From a virus: DNA of 26,294 nucleotides. Under the pieces are notes generated by a model. The model saw only the letters and a program-made list of their open reading frames with translations. It did no database searches and had not been told where the DNA came from. Where the stretch lies: positions 1-26,294 of IMG/VR virus record IMGVR_UViG_3300033996_000134, one strand, 5' to 3'. Of the stretch, positions 9,649 to 17,912 are shown piece by piece. How positions within the stretch are numbered: position 1 is the first letter of the stretch; every line of letters starts with the position of its first letter. Made by a program: the position numbers and the translations under genes.

Positions 9649-9794
9649 ACGAGTACCAAAAAGCCGCTGACATGAGCTTCAAGATTATTGGTGCTTGGTG
9701 GGGTGCAAATCTGTTTTTAGACTTTATCAAGATATTGCCGAACTTTATTTCGGACAAGATTGTGAATAAAGTTCTTGGAATGGTTGGACTATGA
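9645..9794 (+). CDS. 49-aa mini-protein in overlapping lysis cassette
   Basis: A GTG start overlaps the previous stop (GTGA) and its own TGA overlaps the next ATG (ATGA), so the frame exactly bridges two genes that would otherwise leave a 142-base gap. The product begins MNEYQKAADMSF and has aromatic/hydrophobic stretches (IIGAWWGANLFLDFIKILP) ending GMVGL, consistent with an amphipathic or membrane-interacting helix. An AGG lies 8 bases upstream of GTG. An internal ATG at 9672 is an alternative start. I do not recognise the family; a small lysis regulator or membrane peptide is possible. Confidence 0.6.
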   Translation: MNEYQKAADMSFKIIGAWWGANLFLDFIKILPNFISDKIVNKVLGMVGL

Positions 9795-10402
9795 GTGAAG
9801 AAAAGCCAACAGACGTATTGAGTAAGGTGCTGTCCTACGTAGACAGCCCGTTTAAACTGTTTGCGCTGATACTCATGGCGGTGTTTGCTTTTTCTGGGTA
9901 CTTTGTCTGGCAGAACCAAGCCTTTTTGTTTGAGGCGTACAAAGAGAATAAGAAGCTACCAACGATTGCAGAGGACAGAGCGGAAGACGTTGCAGCACAT
10001 TTGTTCAAGAACACCAATGCGGCGGTGGTTGCGATATTCAAAGTCAACCCTCTGTTTGGTACAAGGGTGCTATATCGGGCGTATACCCGCGAAGGCAGGG
10101 ACAGGACCCATGAAGGTTTAGACGTAGGCTTGTTTACACAGAGTTCATCCAACAATCGCGATGTGGTTGCGTTGATGGCCAATGAGATTCCTTGCAGTGA
10201 ATATGCCGCGCCCCAAAGCGAGATTGGATTGTGGTATATCGACAAGGGCGTAACTTTTGGATGCCGGGTCAGTGTGCCGCCAGAGCAGGGCCGGTTTGTT
10301 GGACAGATTACGGTTGGGTGGGAAAAAGAACCCAAGGATTTAACCAAAGCCATAGGGATGCTGCAGATTGCAAGTACTATGCTCAGTAAAAGTAAACAGT
10401 AA
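9791..10402 (+). CDS. Membrane-anchored protein with soluble C-terminal domain
   Basis: 203 aa. A short cytoplasmic N-terminus is followed by one TM segment (about 21-40) and a ~150-aa soluble domain, probably periplasmic by the positive-inside pattern. The domain alternates strands and helices (VVAIFKVNPLF, RVLYRAY, IGLWYIDKGVTFGC, FVGQITVGW) in an arrangement that looks GAF/PAS-like to me, but I cannot prove homology. Two cysteines (in IPCSEYA and TFGCRV) could pair in the periplasm. It overlaps the mini-gene by ATGA and precedes the holin by 9 bases, so a role in lysis or superinfection control is inferred from context only. Confidence 0.7.
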   Translation: MSEEKPTDVLSKVLSYVDSPFKLFALILMAVFAFSGYFVWQNQAFLFEAYKENKKLPTIAEDRAEDVAAHLFKNTNAAVVAIFKVNPLFGTRVLYRAYTREGRDRTHEGLDVGLFTQSSSNNRDVVALMANEIPCSEYAAPQSEIGLWYIDKGVTFGCRVSVPPEQGRFVGQITVGWEKEPKDLTKAIGMLQIASTMLSKSKQ

Positions 10403-10411
10403 AGGATCATT

Positions 10412-10927
10412 ATGCTGACACTACTCTCCACGCTAATTTCGTTTTTAATGGGCGGTTTGCCCAAGATTCTGGAATTCTTCCAAGACCGAGCGGATAAAAA
10501 GCACGAGTTAAATCTTGCCCAGATGCAGATCACCCGTGAGTTAGAACTGCGTAAAGCGGGCTTTGAGGCTCAGGAACGTATTGAACACATCAAGTCAGAA
10601 CAGCTTGCCACAGAGAGCGCGGCCAATACCCAGCAGGTTCTGATTGGTGCACAGCAGGCAGAAATGCAAGCTATCTACGCCCACGATATGAGTTTAAACG
10701 AGGGTACTAGCGAGTGGATGAAGAACCTTCGCGCTTCTGTTCGCCCAGTCATCACCTACGGCTTCTTCTTCCTGCTGTTGTTTATTGACATCGGCCTGTT
10801 TGCCTACGGCTGGAGCCGTGGTGTACCGTTCACTGAGTTGGCCGAGATGCTGTGGGACTCTGACACCCAAGCATTGTTTGCCTCAATCATTGCGTTCCAT
10901 TTTGGTGGCCGGGCGTTTGGGAAATGA
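10412..10927 (+). CDS. Holin, 3-TM gene-transfer-agent type
   Basis: 171 aa. The architecture matches the GTA 3-TM holin family: hydrophobic N-terminal helix (1-22), charged coiled-coil region (24-100), then RPVITYGFFFLLLFIDIGLF (TM 113-133) and a final hydrophobic segment (153-165) ending in the FHFGGRAFGK signature. By family knowledge it permeabilises the inner membrane so that the adjacent endolysin reaches the cell wall. Shine-Dalgarno AAAGGA lies 6 bases before ATG and partly uses the previous stop. The endolysin ATG overlaps its stop (ATGA), as expected for a coupled holin-lysozyme pair. Confidence 0.85.
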   Translation: MLTLLSTLISFLMGGLPKILEFFQDRADKKHELNLAQMQITRELELRKAGFEAQERIEHIKSEQLATESAANTQQVLIGAQQAEMQAIYAHDMSLNEGTSEWMKNLRASVRPVITYGFFFLLLFIDIGLFAYGWSRGVPFTELAEMLWDSDTQALFASIIAFHFGGRAFGK

Positions 10928-11400
10928 AAATCTCAGACAAGTGTTTACACATGATCCGCCACCATGAGGGCGTGAGGGTAAACCCGTATAAATGTCCAGC
11001 AAAGCTTTGGACAATCGGGGTCGGCCATGTCATGTTTCCAGAGCAAGGCAAGCTGAAGATAGATCAGCGGGATGCGTTTACACCACCCGCAGAAGCCATG
11101 CGTAAATATTCAATGGAGGAAGTAGATGCAATACTTAGGGCAGACCTTGCTCGCTTTGAGAAAGGCGTGGCTACTTATTGTCCTGTGCCTCTTACTCAAG
11201 GACAGTTTGATGCGTTGGTATCATTTTCCTTCAATGTGGGGCTAGGCACATTGCAGCGTTCAACTCTGCGCCAGAAGGTGATGCGTGGTGATATGGAAGG
11301 TGCGGCAGAGGAACTCTTGAAGTATTGCATGGCGGGGGGTAAAATTCTCAAAGGGCTGCAAAAACGTCGCATCGACGAACGCGCCGTGTTTCTTTCGTAG
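10924..11400 (+). CDS. Endolysin, GH24 T4-type lysozyme
   Basis: 158 aa, the usual size for phage GH24 lysozymes. The catalytic region is at residues 9-35: HHEGVRVNPYKCPAKLWTIG, giving Glu15 - 8 residues - Cys24 - 5 residues - Thr30. This is the GH24 Glu/Asp(or Cys)/Thr triad in its Cys form. WTIGVGH and the later QFDALVSFSFNVG motif are family hallmarks. It hydrolyses the MurNAc-GlcNAc bond of peptidoglycan. There is no signal peptide or SAR anchor at the N-terminus, so release by the overlapping upstream holin is expected. A modest insertion after VGH (residues 36-62) is longer than in short lambdoid lysozymes. Confidence 0.93.
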   Translation: MKISDKCLHMIRHHEGVRVNPYKCPAKLWTIGVGHVMFPEQGKLKIDQRDAFTPPAEAMRKYSMEEVDAILRADLARFEKGVATYCPVPLTQGQFDALVSFSFNVGLGTLQRSTLRQKVMRGDMEGAAEELLKYCMAGGKILKGLQKRRIDERAVFLS

Positions 11401-11408
11401 GACTGCCG

Positions 11409-13274
11409 ATGCTGAAAAAACTTACCCTGAAAGCCGGTGTAAACAGAGAGAACACTCGTTACACATCTGAAAACGGATACTATGTGTCCGACAAGGTGCG
11501 CTTTCGTCAAGGTACACCTGAGAAAATCGGTGGGTGGACACGCATTTCAGCCAATTTTTTCCTTGGGGTTTGCCGTTCTTTGTGGAACTGGGTGACGTTA
11601 GGCGGCGCTAACTTATTGGGCGTTGGTACCAATTTAAAGTTCTATATTGAATACGGCGGTACATATTACGACATCACCCCACTGCGGGCGTCTTCTACAA
11701 TTAACAACAATCCTTTCGCCGGTAACGGGACAACCACAGTTACAGTAACCGATACCGCTCACGGCGGGGTAACGGGCGACTTTGTCACATTCAGCGGTGC
11801 TACAGGCACATACGCGACTACTTGGAATCAAGAGTATCAAATTACAGTTTTAACTGTAGATACGTACACAATCACTGTAGCATCTGCTATTCCAGCTGGA
11901 TCCTATGGCGGCGCGGCTGTGGTAGCGGCATATCAGATTAACGTTGGCCCTGCTACTGCTTTGCCGGTTGTTGGATGGGGCGCTGGCCCTTGGGGTTCTG
12001 GAGGCTGGGGCGTTGGCACATCAACGAGCTACCCAATCCGCATTTGGAGCCAGTCAAACTTTGGTGAAAACTTAGTCTTTGGTTACCGTGGTGGAGAAAT
12101 CTATTACTGGGACAATGCTACTGGGTTAACCACCAGAGGTGTTTTGGTATCTAGTTTGGCCGGTGCATCTGACGTCCCACTGATGCAGAACTATTTACTT
12201 GTTTCTGATGCGTCAAGGTTTGTGTTTGCGTTTGGTGTAAACGACTACGGCAGTATTGTGCAAAACCAGATGTTGCTTCGCTGGTCGGATCAAGAAGACA
12301 TTGCAATGTGGACGCCCGCAGCTACAAACCAAGCCGGTAGTTTACTGTTGTCACATGGCTCCAAGATTGTGACTGCGCTTCAGACTCGGCAAGAGATTGT
12401 GGTGTTCACGGATTCATCTTTATATTCATTACAATACCAAGGCCCGCCAGTCATTTGGAGTTCCCAACTCCTTGGCGATAACATTTCTATTGCCAGCCAA
12501 AACTCTGTGGCTATCGCATCTGGTGTTGTTTACTGGATGGGCGTAGACAAGTTCTACAAATATGACGGTCGCATCCAAACAGTGCGTTGCGATCTCCTGC
12601 GATACGTCTATAGCGATATTAATCTTGAACAAGCTGACCAATTCTTTGCCAGTACCAATGAAGGCTTTAATGAAGTCTGGTTCTTCTACTGCTCGGCATC
12701 GTCCTCCACGATTGACCGGTACGTGGTCTACAACTATATTGAGAACAACGGCCAAGGCGTATGGTATTACGGCAACATGGTTAGAACCGCATGGCTTGAC
12801 ACCGGCTTGCGTAACTACCCAATGGCCGCCACAGACATCAACAACGTTGTCTTCCATGAGTATGGTGTAGACGATAACTCCACAGAAGTTACCACCGCAA
12901 TTAACGCGGTCATTGAAACTGCTGAATTTGATATTGACGATGGCGATCGGTTTGGATTTGTCTGGCGTATGCTTCCAGATATTACGTTCAACGGATCCAC
13001 TGGGGCGAGCGCACCTCAAGTCACCATGACGCTGATTCCCATGCAGAACTCTGGCTCAGGGTATACCTCACCTCAGTCCACCGCAGGGACTAGCTACGCT
13101 TCTATTCAGCGTATTGCCACCGCACCAATTGAAGAGTTTACGGGTCAGGTGTACATCAGGGTTCGTGGCCGTCAGATGATTCTTAAAATTGAGTCCAATC
13201 AGATTGGTACGCAGTGGCAGTTGGGTAGCCCCCGTATTGACATCAGACAAGACGGTCGCAGAGGTAACTCATGA
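11409..13274 (+). CDS. Tail/DNA-stabilisation-type structural protein (propeller-rich)
   Basis: 621 aa. The N-terminus (LKAGVNRENTRY, VRFRQGTPEKIGGW, RSLWNWVTLGG, LLGVGTNLKFYIE) and C-terminus (a WQLGSPRID-x-R-x-DGRRG block) are strongly conserved in environmental podovirus-like phages. Layout resembles P22 gp10 / T7 gp12-like tail hub or nozzle proteins, a comparison I infer from architecture. An Ig-like inserted domain spans about 105-170 (TVTVTDTAHGG, VTFSGATG, QITVLTVDTYTI), followed by a Gly/Trp linker (GWGAGPWGSGGWG). Repeated strands at 210-480 (NLVFGYRGGEIYYWD, YWMGVDKFYKYDG) suit a beta-propeller. Shine-Dalgarno TAGGA overlaps the endolysin stop. The next gene overlaps by ATGA. Confidence 0.65.
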   Translation: MLKKLTLKAGVNRENTRYTSENGYYVSDKVRFRQGTPEKIGGWTRISANFFLGVCRSLWNWVTLGGANLLGVGTNLKFYIEYGGTYYDITPLRASSTINNNPFAGNGTTTVTVTDTAHGGVTGDFVTFSGATGTYATTWNQEYQITVLTVDTYTITVASAIPAGSYGGAAVVAAYQINVGPATALPVVGWGAGPWGSGGWGVGTSTSYPIRIWSQSNFGENLVFGYRGGEIYYWDNATGLTTRGVLVSSLAGASDVPLMQNYLLVSDASRFVFAFGVNDYGSIVQNQMLLRWSDQEDIAMWTPAATNQAGSLLLSHGSKIVTALQTRQEIVVFTDSSLYSLQYQGPPVIWSSQLLGDNISIASQNSVAIASGVVYWMGVDKFYKYDGRIQTVRCDLLRYVYSDINLEQADQFFASTNEGFNEVWFFYCSASSSTIDRYVVYNYIENNGQGVWYYGNMVRTAWLDTGLRNYPMAATDINNVVFHEYGVDDNSTEVTTAINAVIETAEFDIDDGDRFGFVWRMLPDITFNGSTGASAPQVTMTLIPMQNSGSGYTSPQSTAGTSYASIQRIATAPIEEFTGQVYIRVRGRQMILKIESNQIGTQWQLGSPRIDIRQDGRRGNS

Positions 13275-13930
13275 CGTTTATTGTGACGTCAGAATTTGAG
13301 TTAGGGCAGGTTGCTTCGCCCAATCTGCCTCTTGCGCCTACAGATTATGATTCTCGGTATCAAGAGCAGTTAAACAACGTTCTACGCCTGTATTTCAACA
13401 GGCTAGATGCAATTCTAGAGCAATTGAAAATTGGTTCAGGCTCAATTGATGGGTCGGGTTTAAGGCTTCCTTACGGTGCTTTCTCAAGTGATCAGGATCA
13501 AACAACAACCGCCAATACAGCCACGTTAATGACGCTTAACACCACCGATTTTGCTAACGGTGTAAGTATTGCAACGTCTAAAATCACGGTAGCAACTGCT
13601 GGTATTTATAACTTGCAATTTAGCGCCCAGTTTCAAAACACAGACACTGCCTTTCAAGATGTTTATATCTGGCTAAAACAAAGCGGGGTAGATATACCGG
13701 GTTCAACTGGCTTTGTGTCTATTCCAAACAGACACGCAGGAACAGACGGGCACGCAATTGTTGGCTGGAACTATTTTCTAAGTATGACGGCAGGGCAATA
13801 TATAGAAATCTATTGGTCTGTGCCCAATACTGCCGTGACCATTCAACACCTTGCCGCTTCCGGTACACCCACTAAGCCCTCTACACAATCTGTTGTAGCC
13901 ACAATGTCATTTGTTTCGGCTCTACCTTAA
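13271..13930 (+). CDS. Structural protein with C1q/TNF-like jelly-roll domain
   Basis: 219 aa. The N-terminal ~60 residues (LAPTDYDSRYQEQLNNVLRL, FNRLDAIL) form a helix that likely docks to the preceding structural protein, with which the gene overlaps by ATGA. Residues 66-219 show the C1q-like strand pattern: YGAF...QTTTANTATLMTLNT, ITVATAGIYNLQFSAQFQN, DVYIWLKQSGVDIPGS, a central HAIVGWNYFLSMTAGQYIEI and a terminal VVATMSFV. In this superfamily the trimeric jelly roll binds ligands or decorates virions. The exact role is not determined; a head/tail decoration or tail spike accessory is likely. Confidence 0.7.
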   Translation: MTFIVTSEFELGQVASPNLPLAPTDYDSRYQEQLNNVLRLYFNRLDAILEQLKIGSGSIDGSGLRLPYGAFSSDQDQTTTANTATLMTLNTTDFANGVSIATSKITVATAGIYNLQFSAQFQNTDTAFQDVYIWLKQSGVDIPGSTGFVSIPNRHAGTDGHAIVGWNYFLSMTAGQYIEIYWSVPNTAVTIQHLAASGTPTKPSTQSVVATMSFVSALP

Positions 13931-13942
13931 GGTTTAAACATG
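13928..13942 (+). promoter_or_regulatory. Stop-codon/Shine-Dalgarno fused gene junction
   Basis: TAAGGTTTAAACATG: the upstream TAA stop and GG make TAAGG, complementary to the 3' end of 16S rRNA, with 7 bases to ATG. The identical 15-mer occurs at 17898-17912. Close variants lie at 5935 (TAAGGATTTAATATG), 18819 (TAAGGATTCAACATG) and 9145 (TAGGTTGAAACATG). Confidence 0.75.
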
Positions 13943-16795
13943 AGAGAAAGAGACAACAACTTTTTCGTAGATTTTGAAGACTACGGCCTTAATGATGGCT
14001 ATGGCTATGAAGATCTAATTAATATAATTTCTGGTGCGCCCGCAAATAACTCTTATGAAACTCAACGTCAAGCACAAATAGCTGCTGAAGCTGCAAAACG
14101 GCAAGAAGAACTTCGTGCTCAGAATGCCGCTAGGTTAGCCGCAGAGCAAGAGGCCGCCAGACAAGCGCAAGAAAGAGCGCAGGCTGAAGCGCAACAAGAA
14201 GCACAACGTCAGGCTCAGTACCAAGCCGAACAACAAGCCTACGAAGATCAACAGAGAACTTATAGAGAAAATCAGTCACGTCAAGAACAACTTGCTGCTA
14301 GGTTGGCCGCAGAAAAAGAAGCTGCAAGACAGGCTGAAGCGCAAGCCGAAGCACAACGTCAGGCTCAAGCCCAAGCCGAAGCACAACGTCAGGCTGAAAT
14401 AGCTGCTGAAGCCCAAAGACGAAAAGCCGAAGAAGATGCTTTTTTAGAGCAACAAGCTAGAGCGCAAGCTGAACAGCAAGCTGAACAACAACGCCAAGCC
14501 CAAGCACAAGCTGAACAACAAGCTCAATTAGCGCAGGCAGAGCAACAGCGACAAATAGCTGCCCAACAAGAAACACAAAGGCAAGCAGAGACAACTGCGC
14601 CACAAGCGTCAGTAAATGACTATATTGCATCTCTCCCACAACCAGAGACAACAGTTGAAGATATTACAAGAATTTTTGATGGATCAAGTCGTGAATCTGT
14701 TGATAGATTGCCAACAGAAGATGCATCTGCCCGTGATGCAACAATTGAGGCGTTGATAAAACAAATCCAAGCCCGAAGCGACACATCTCGATGGACAGGC
14801 GGATATGGTGCTGATCAAGCTACTAAAGACATGGCTCGAATTCTTGCTGAAACAGGAATCACAGACATTAGCCAGTTTGGCCCAATCACAAGAGAAGTAC
14901 AAAAGGTTGTTGGATACGAGGATTGGGGTGATCCAATTTACCAAACTGTAACTGAGCAAACCTTCGGTAATAAAGAGACAGGTCAAGCCGTCCCCAATAC
15001 TTACACAGAGCGCCAAACAGGCAACTTCTTTGGCGGAACTTATGAGGGTAAAGGTAATACTGGTTATGGTGTTCAGTTTGATGACCAAGGCTTGCCAGTT
15101 TTCTACACGCAAGGCGCATCTAGCAGTGACATGGGTTCTATTGCTCCGTTCTTAACACTTGCGTCGTTTGTTCCCGGCTTGGCTCCATTTGCTATGGCTG
15201 CTAACGCGGCTATTGCCGCAAAGCAAGACAATCCTCTAGGTGTTATTACCAACCTTGCGGGCATGGGCAACCTCGCGGGTGTTAGTGGTATGGCTGATGT
15301 TGCCAATGCTGCTAGATTTGCAAGTGCTGTAAAGAGTGGCGACCCATTGGCTATGGCTTTTTCTGGTGCTAACCTCGGTGGGGTAACTAACATTGGCGGG
15401 GTAGATCTTAAAGATATTTCCAGAACCATTGGCGCAGTTAAAGCTATCGAGAGCGGTGATCCGTTAGCCATAATGCTTTACGGCATGGATGCAATGTCAG
15501 GATCTGGTGGAAGTTCACCAACAAAGTCCAGCGCAGATTTGCAAGCAGAAGACCCGCTTAGCCCAGAAGAGCAAGCACAACTTATAGAGAACAGACTTAA
15601 CACGGCTATTTCTCGGTCACAAATTTCTCCTGAAGAAGAAGACGCAAATACGCAAAGGGGAATTGAGGAACTTGAGCGCATATACGGGCCAGAGTCAACA
15701 ACTACTTTACCGTCTTTGCCTACACGCTCTTTGGGTGAGCCGCAGGTTGAGGAGGTTGATGATTTTTTAAAGTCTATTGGTATTAATACAATCGACAAGC
15801 CGTCTGATAGCGGGTTAAGCAACCAAGACATCCTTAATTTAATTAATGCCGACAACGAGGTGCTTGTTACATCTAACCGCGATACGGTTGGCAAGGGTGT
15901 GTCTGAGGACATTTTCAGGAATCTTGAGGACGCGGGTGAACCCCCTTCGCTGACTCCAGCAGAAAAACTCCCTGAGTTGGTGATGACAGGAGGCCGTGAC
16001 ACCGTTGGCAAAGGTGTCTCTGAAGACATTTTTAAAAATCTTGAGGATGCAGGTGAGCCTATTTTGCCGACTCCGGCAGAAAAACTCTCCGAGTTAGTAA
16101 TAAAAGGCGACCGTCCAAAAGAAGAGACTACGGTTCAACAAGAGCCTGCAAACATAGAAGAATTTATTAAATCTTTGGAGCCTTATGTAGCGCCTGCGGA
16201 AAAGCTTGAAGAGCTAGTGATAAAAAGTGAACGGCCTATGCCAAGTCCAGATGAGGACTTTATGCCCACGCCGATTGCAAATGAGGAAAAACTCCCTGAG
16301 CTAGTGATGACAAGCAGCCGAGATAAAACACAGGAGCATGTGTTTGACCCCACATTTGGCGGTACTTTGCCATTGCCAGAGGTTCCTGTTACTCCAATTC
16401 CTCCGGTTGCTACACCAAAGGTGCCGACACCACCTAAAGCATCAACACCTGCTAAAACAACGCCAGCAGCATCTGCGCCGTCATCACCTTTCATTTACCA
16501 AGAGCCGGTAAACCAGAACATCATTCCTGAGTTGGCCAAAGTATTCTATTTTGGCAAGAACTTTGGCGGGCAACAGCAGCAACTTTCACCTGAAGGTGAA
16601 TTGCTGACAACCCCTTACAACCAGTTAAGCGTGACGCAAGCTGGCGCAGAACCAATGCCACAACCAATTCCTGTTGCACAAGATGCAAAAGGCGGCGAAA
16701 ATGACATATCTGCGTTGTTGCAACAAATCATGTCTTCGGGCGATCCTAATATGACGCAAGAAGAGCTAATGCAACTTATTCAATCAAGAGGTTAA
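13940..16795 (+). CDS. Large coiled-coil, low-complexity internal virion-like protein
   Basis: 951 aa. An acidic N-terminus precedes a ~180-aa Ala/Gln/Glu/Arg coiled coil (about 41-224) with many AEAQRQAQ-like units. Residues 230-385 are a mixed globular region (WTGGYGADQATKDMARI, VGYEDWGDPIY). A hydrophobic segment (about 397-430: APFLTLASFVPGLAPFAMAA) is followed by Gly/Ala-rich sequence with two [KE]SGDPLA motifs. Residues 647-810 hold degenerate EKL-x-EL repeats, and 813-852 are Pro/Thr-rich. This resembles internal or ejected virion proteins, but no catalytic motif is visible. Start: TAAGGTTTAAACATG. Confidence 0.7.
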   Translation: MRERDNNFFVDFEDYGLNDGYGYEDLINIISGAPANNSYETQRQAQIAAEAAKRQEELRAQNAARLAAEQEAARQAQERAQAEAQQEAQRQAQYQAEQQAYEDQQRTYRENQSRQEQLAARLAAEKEAARQAEAQAEAQRQAQAQAEAQRQAEIAAEAQRRKAEEDAFLEQQARAQAEQQAEQQRQAQAQAEQQAQLAQAEQQRQIAAQQETQRQAETTAPQASVNDYIASLPQPETTVEDITRIFDGSSRESVDRLPTEDASARDATIEALIKQIQARSDTSRWTGGYGADQATKDMARILAETGITDISQFGPITREVQKVVGYEDWGDPIYQTVTEQTFGNKETGQAVPNTYTERQTGNFFGGTYEGKGNTGYGVQFDDQGLPVFYTQGASSSDMGSIAPFLTLASFVPGLAPFAMAANAAIAAKQDNPLGVITNLAGMGNLAGVSGMADVANAARFASAVKSGDPLAMAFSGANLGGVTNIGGVDLKDISRTIGAVKAIESGDPLAIMLYGMDAMSGSGGSSPTKSSADLQAEDPLSPEEQAQLIENRLNTAISRSQISPEEEDANTQRGIEELERIYGPESTTTLPSLPTRSLGEPQVEEVDDFLKSIGINTIDKPSDSGLSNQDILNLINADNEVLVTSNRDTVGKGVSEDIFRNLEDAGEPPSLTPAEKLPELVMTGGRDTVGKGVSEDIFKNLEDAGEPILPTPAEKLSELVIKGDRPKEETTVQQEPANIEEFIKSLEPYVAPAEKLEELVIKSERPMPSPDEDFMPTPIANEEKLPELVMTSSRDKTQEHVFDPTFGGTLPLPEVPVTPIPPVATPKVPTPPKASTPAKTTPAASAPSSPFIYQEPVNQNIIPELAKVFYFGKNFGGQQQQLSPEGELLTTPYNQLSVTQAGAEPMPQPIPVAQDAKGGENDISALLQQIMSSGDPNMTQEELMQLIQSRG
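15878..16111 (+). repeat. Direct 39-aa repeat (RDTVGKGVSEDIF...)
   Basis: Two 117-base units start at 15878 and 15995. Each begins RDTVGKGVSEDIF, then NLEDAGEP, and ends with TPAEKL-x-ELV. Two further decayed units follow to about 16320, keeping only [AN/E]EKL-x-ELV and the next R. Synonymous differences between units 1 and 2 are frequent, indicating protein-level conservation after duplication. Confidence 0.85.
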
Positions 16796-16796
16796 T

Positions 16797-17900
16797 ATGG
16801 GTGATATTTTTGACTTTGAGACTGGCGCAAGTCAATCAGAATTAAACAATTATCTGAACAATGAGGGTTACGACTTTTTTGCAGATCCTAGAAATGATCC
16901 GTATAAATACAATGACTTAGGGCCATCGCCATCTAACTCTGAAATCCTGACAGACATTAATTACGATCCCGGAATCTTAAGTAAAATTGGGAGCATCTTG
17001 TCTGGCGGCTCTGGAACCATGGCTCAGTTGGCTGGTTTGGGTGGCATTGGAGCTTTGCTAAATTCCATTGGTGGATCTAGTGGTAGTGGCTACAAAGGCT
17101 ACCAAGGCGGAATACCGCAGTACACGGCCTCCAGAACTCAGCTTCCTATCCCTCCTAGCGGATCACAAAGCGCAACTCCCGATGGACAAGGCGCTCCTAA
17201 ACGCAGACCCGGTTCAGGCGGTGTAACGTATTTCAGCCCTATGCGCTACACACAAGCAAGCGCTCCTGTAGGAGAGCAACCAACAGGGATTGCTAATTTG
17301 CCTGCTGTAAACAGCGCACCTCCTGTAAATAGCCCTCAAGTGCCTCAACAAATGGTGGCTAAAGACGATCCGTTCTATCAATCACCTGAGTTCAAAGCTT
17401 ACCAAAATGATCCGTCAAATATGTATGCTACTGCTGATATGTATGACTCTCCGTACTTTGGGCGGATGAGTTCCGGTTCGGTAGGGAGCGCTATGGACAG
17501 GGCGTATGAGAAGTACAAAGGTATTTCGCCAAGACAAGATCAACAAATTCCAGCAATGTTTAATGCTCTAGGCCTTGGGTCAGATGCAGCTCAGTTTCGG
17601 TTTGCGCAAGGCGGTATAACTAACTTGGGTGGCTACTCTGATGGCGGTCGATTGCTCAAAGGCCCCGGCGATGGTGTATCCGATGACATCCCAGCCATGA
17701 TTGGCGATAAACAACCAGCCCGTCTTGCTGACGGCGAATTTGTTGTTCCGGCCCGTATAGTTTCTGAACTAGGCAATGGATCTACAGAAGCTGGAGCGCG
17801 TAAACTATATGCCATGATGGATCGTGTCCAGAAGGCACGTGGCAAAACTTTGAAGAACGTAGCAGCCAATAGCAAGGCTGACAAATATTTACCAGCGTAA
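16797..17900 (+). CDS. Virion-associated protein with GPGDGVSDDIPA motif
   Basis: 367 aa. An acidic N-terminus and Gly/Ser- and Pro/Gln-rich middle lead to a conserved C-terminal block at about 270-355: GGY-x-DGGRLLKGPGDGVSDD, then QPARLADGEFVVPARIV and GARKLYAMMDRV. This block recurs in structural or internal proteins of marine and freshwater phages, but its function is not established. ATG 16797 is one base after the previous stop (TAATATG); Shine-Dalgarno AAGAGG lies inside the end of the upstream gene. Its neighbours on both sides share the low-complexity character, so the proteins probably assemble together. Confidence 0.7.
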   Translation: MGDIFDFETGASQSELNNYLNNEGYDFFADPRNDPYKYNDLGPSPSNSEILTDINYDPGILSKIGSILSGGSGTMAQLAGLGGIGALLNSIGGSSGSGYKGYQGGIPQYTASRTQLPIPPSGSQSATPDGQGAPKRRPGSGGVTYFSPMRYTQASAPVGEQPTGIANLPAVNSAPPVNSPQVPQQMVAKDDPFYQSPEFKAYQNDPSNMYATADMYDSPYFGRMSSGSVGSAMDRAYEKYKGISPRQDQQIPAMFNALGLGSDAAQFRFAQGGITNLGGYSDGGRLLKGPGDGVSDDIPAMIGDKQPARLADGEFVVPARIVSELGNGSTEAGARKLYAMMDRVQKARGKTLKNVAANSKADKYLPA

Positions 17901-17912
17901 GGTTTAAACATG
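17898..17912 (+). promoter_or_regulatory. Second identical TAAGG-N7-ATG junction
   Basis: This is the same 15-base string as at 13928-13942, joining the 367-aa and 303-aa genes. The identical spacer contains the octamer GTTTAAAC. Confidence 0.75.

Noticed and set aside
9835-10533. 232-codon antisense frame across the 203-aa membrane protein and holin start
   Set aside because: It mirrors a well-supported cassette with overlapping starts and stops, has no Shine-Dalgarno sequence that stands out and no recognisable domain.
10785-10967. Possible Rz1-like lipoprotein in another frame across holin and endolysin start
   Set aside because: TTG start, no proper signal peptide or lipobox (Cys only four residues after the start) and no Rz partner in the overlapping frame.
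15478-16029. 183-codon antisense frame over the coiled-coil virion protein
   Set aside because: Ser-rich mirror of acidic/Gly-rich sequence; it contains the reverse image of the 39-aa repeats, so it is a by-product.
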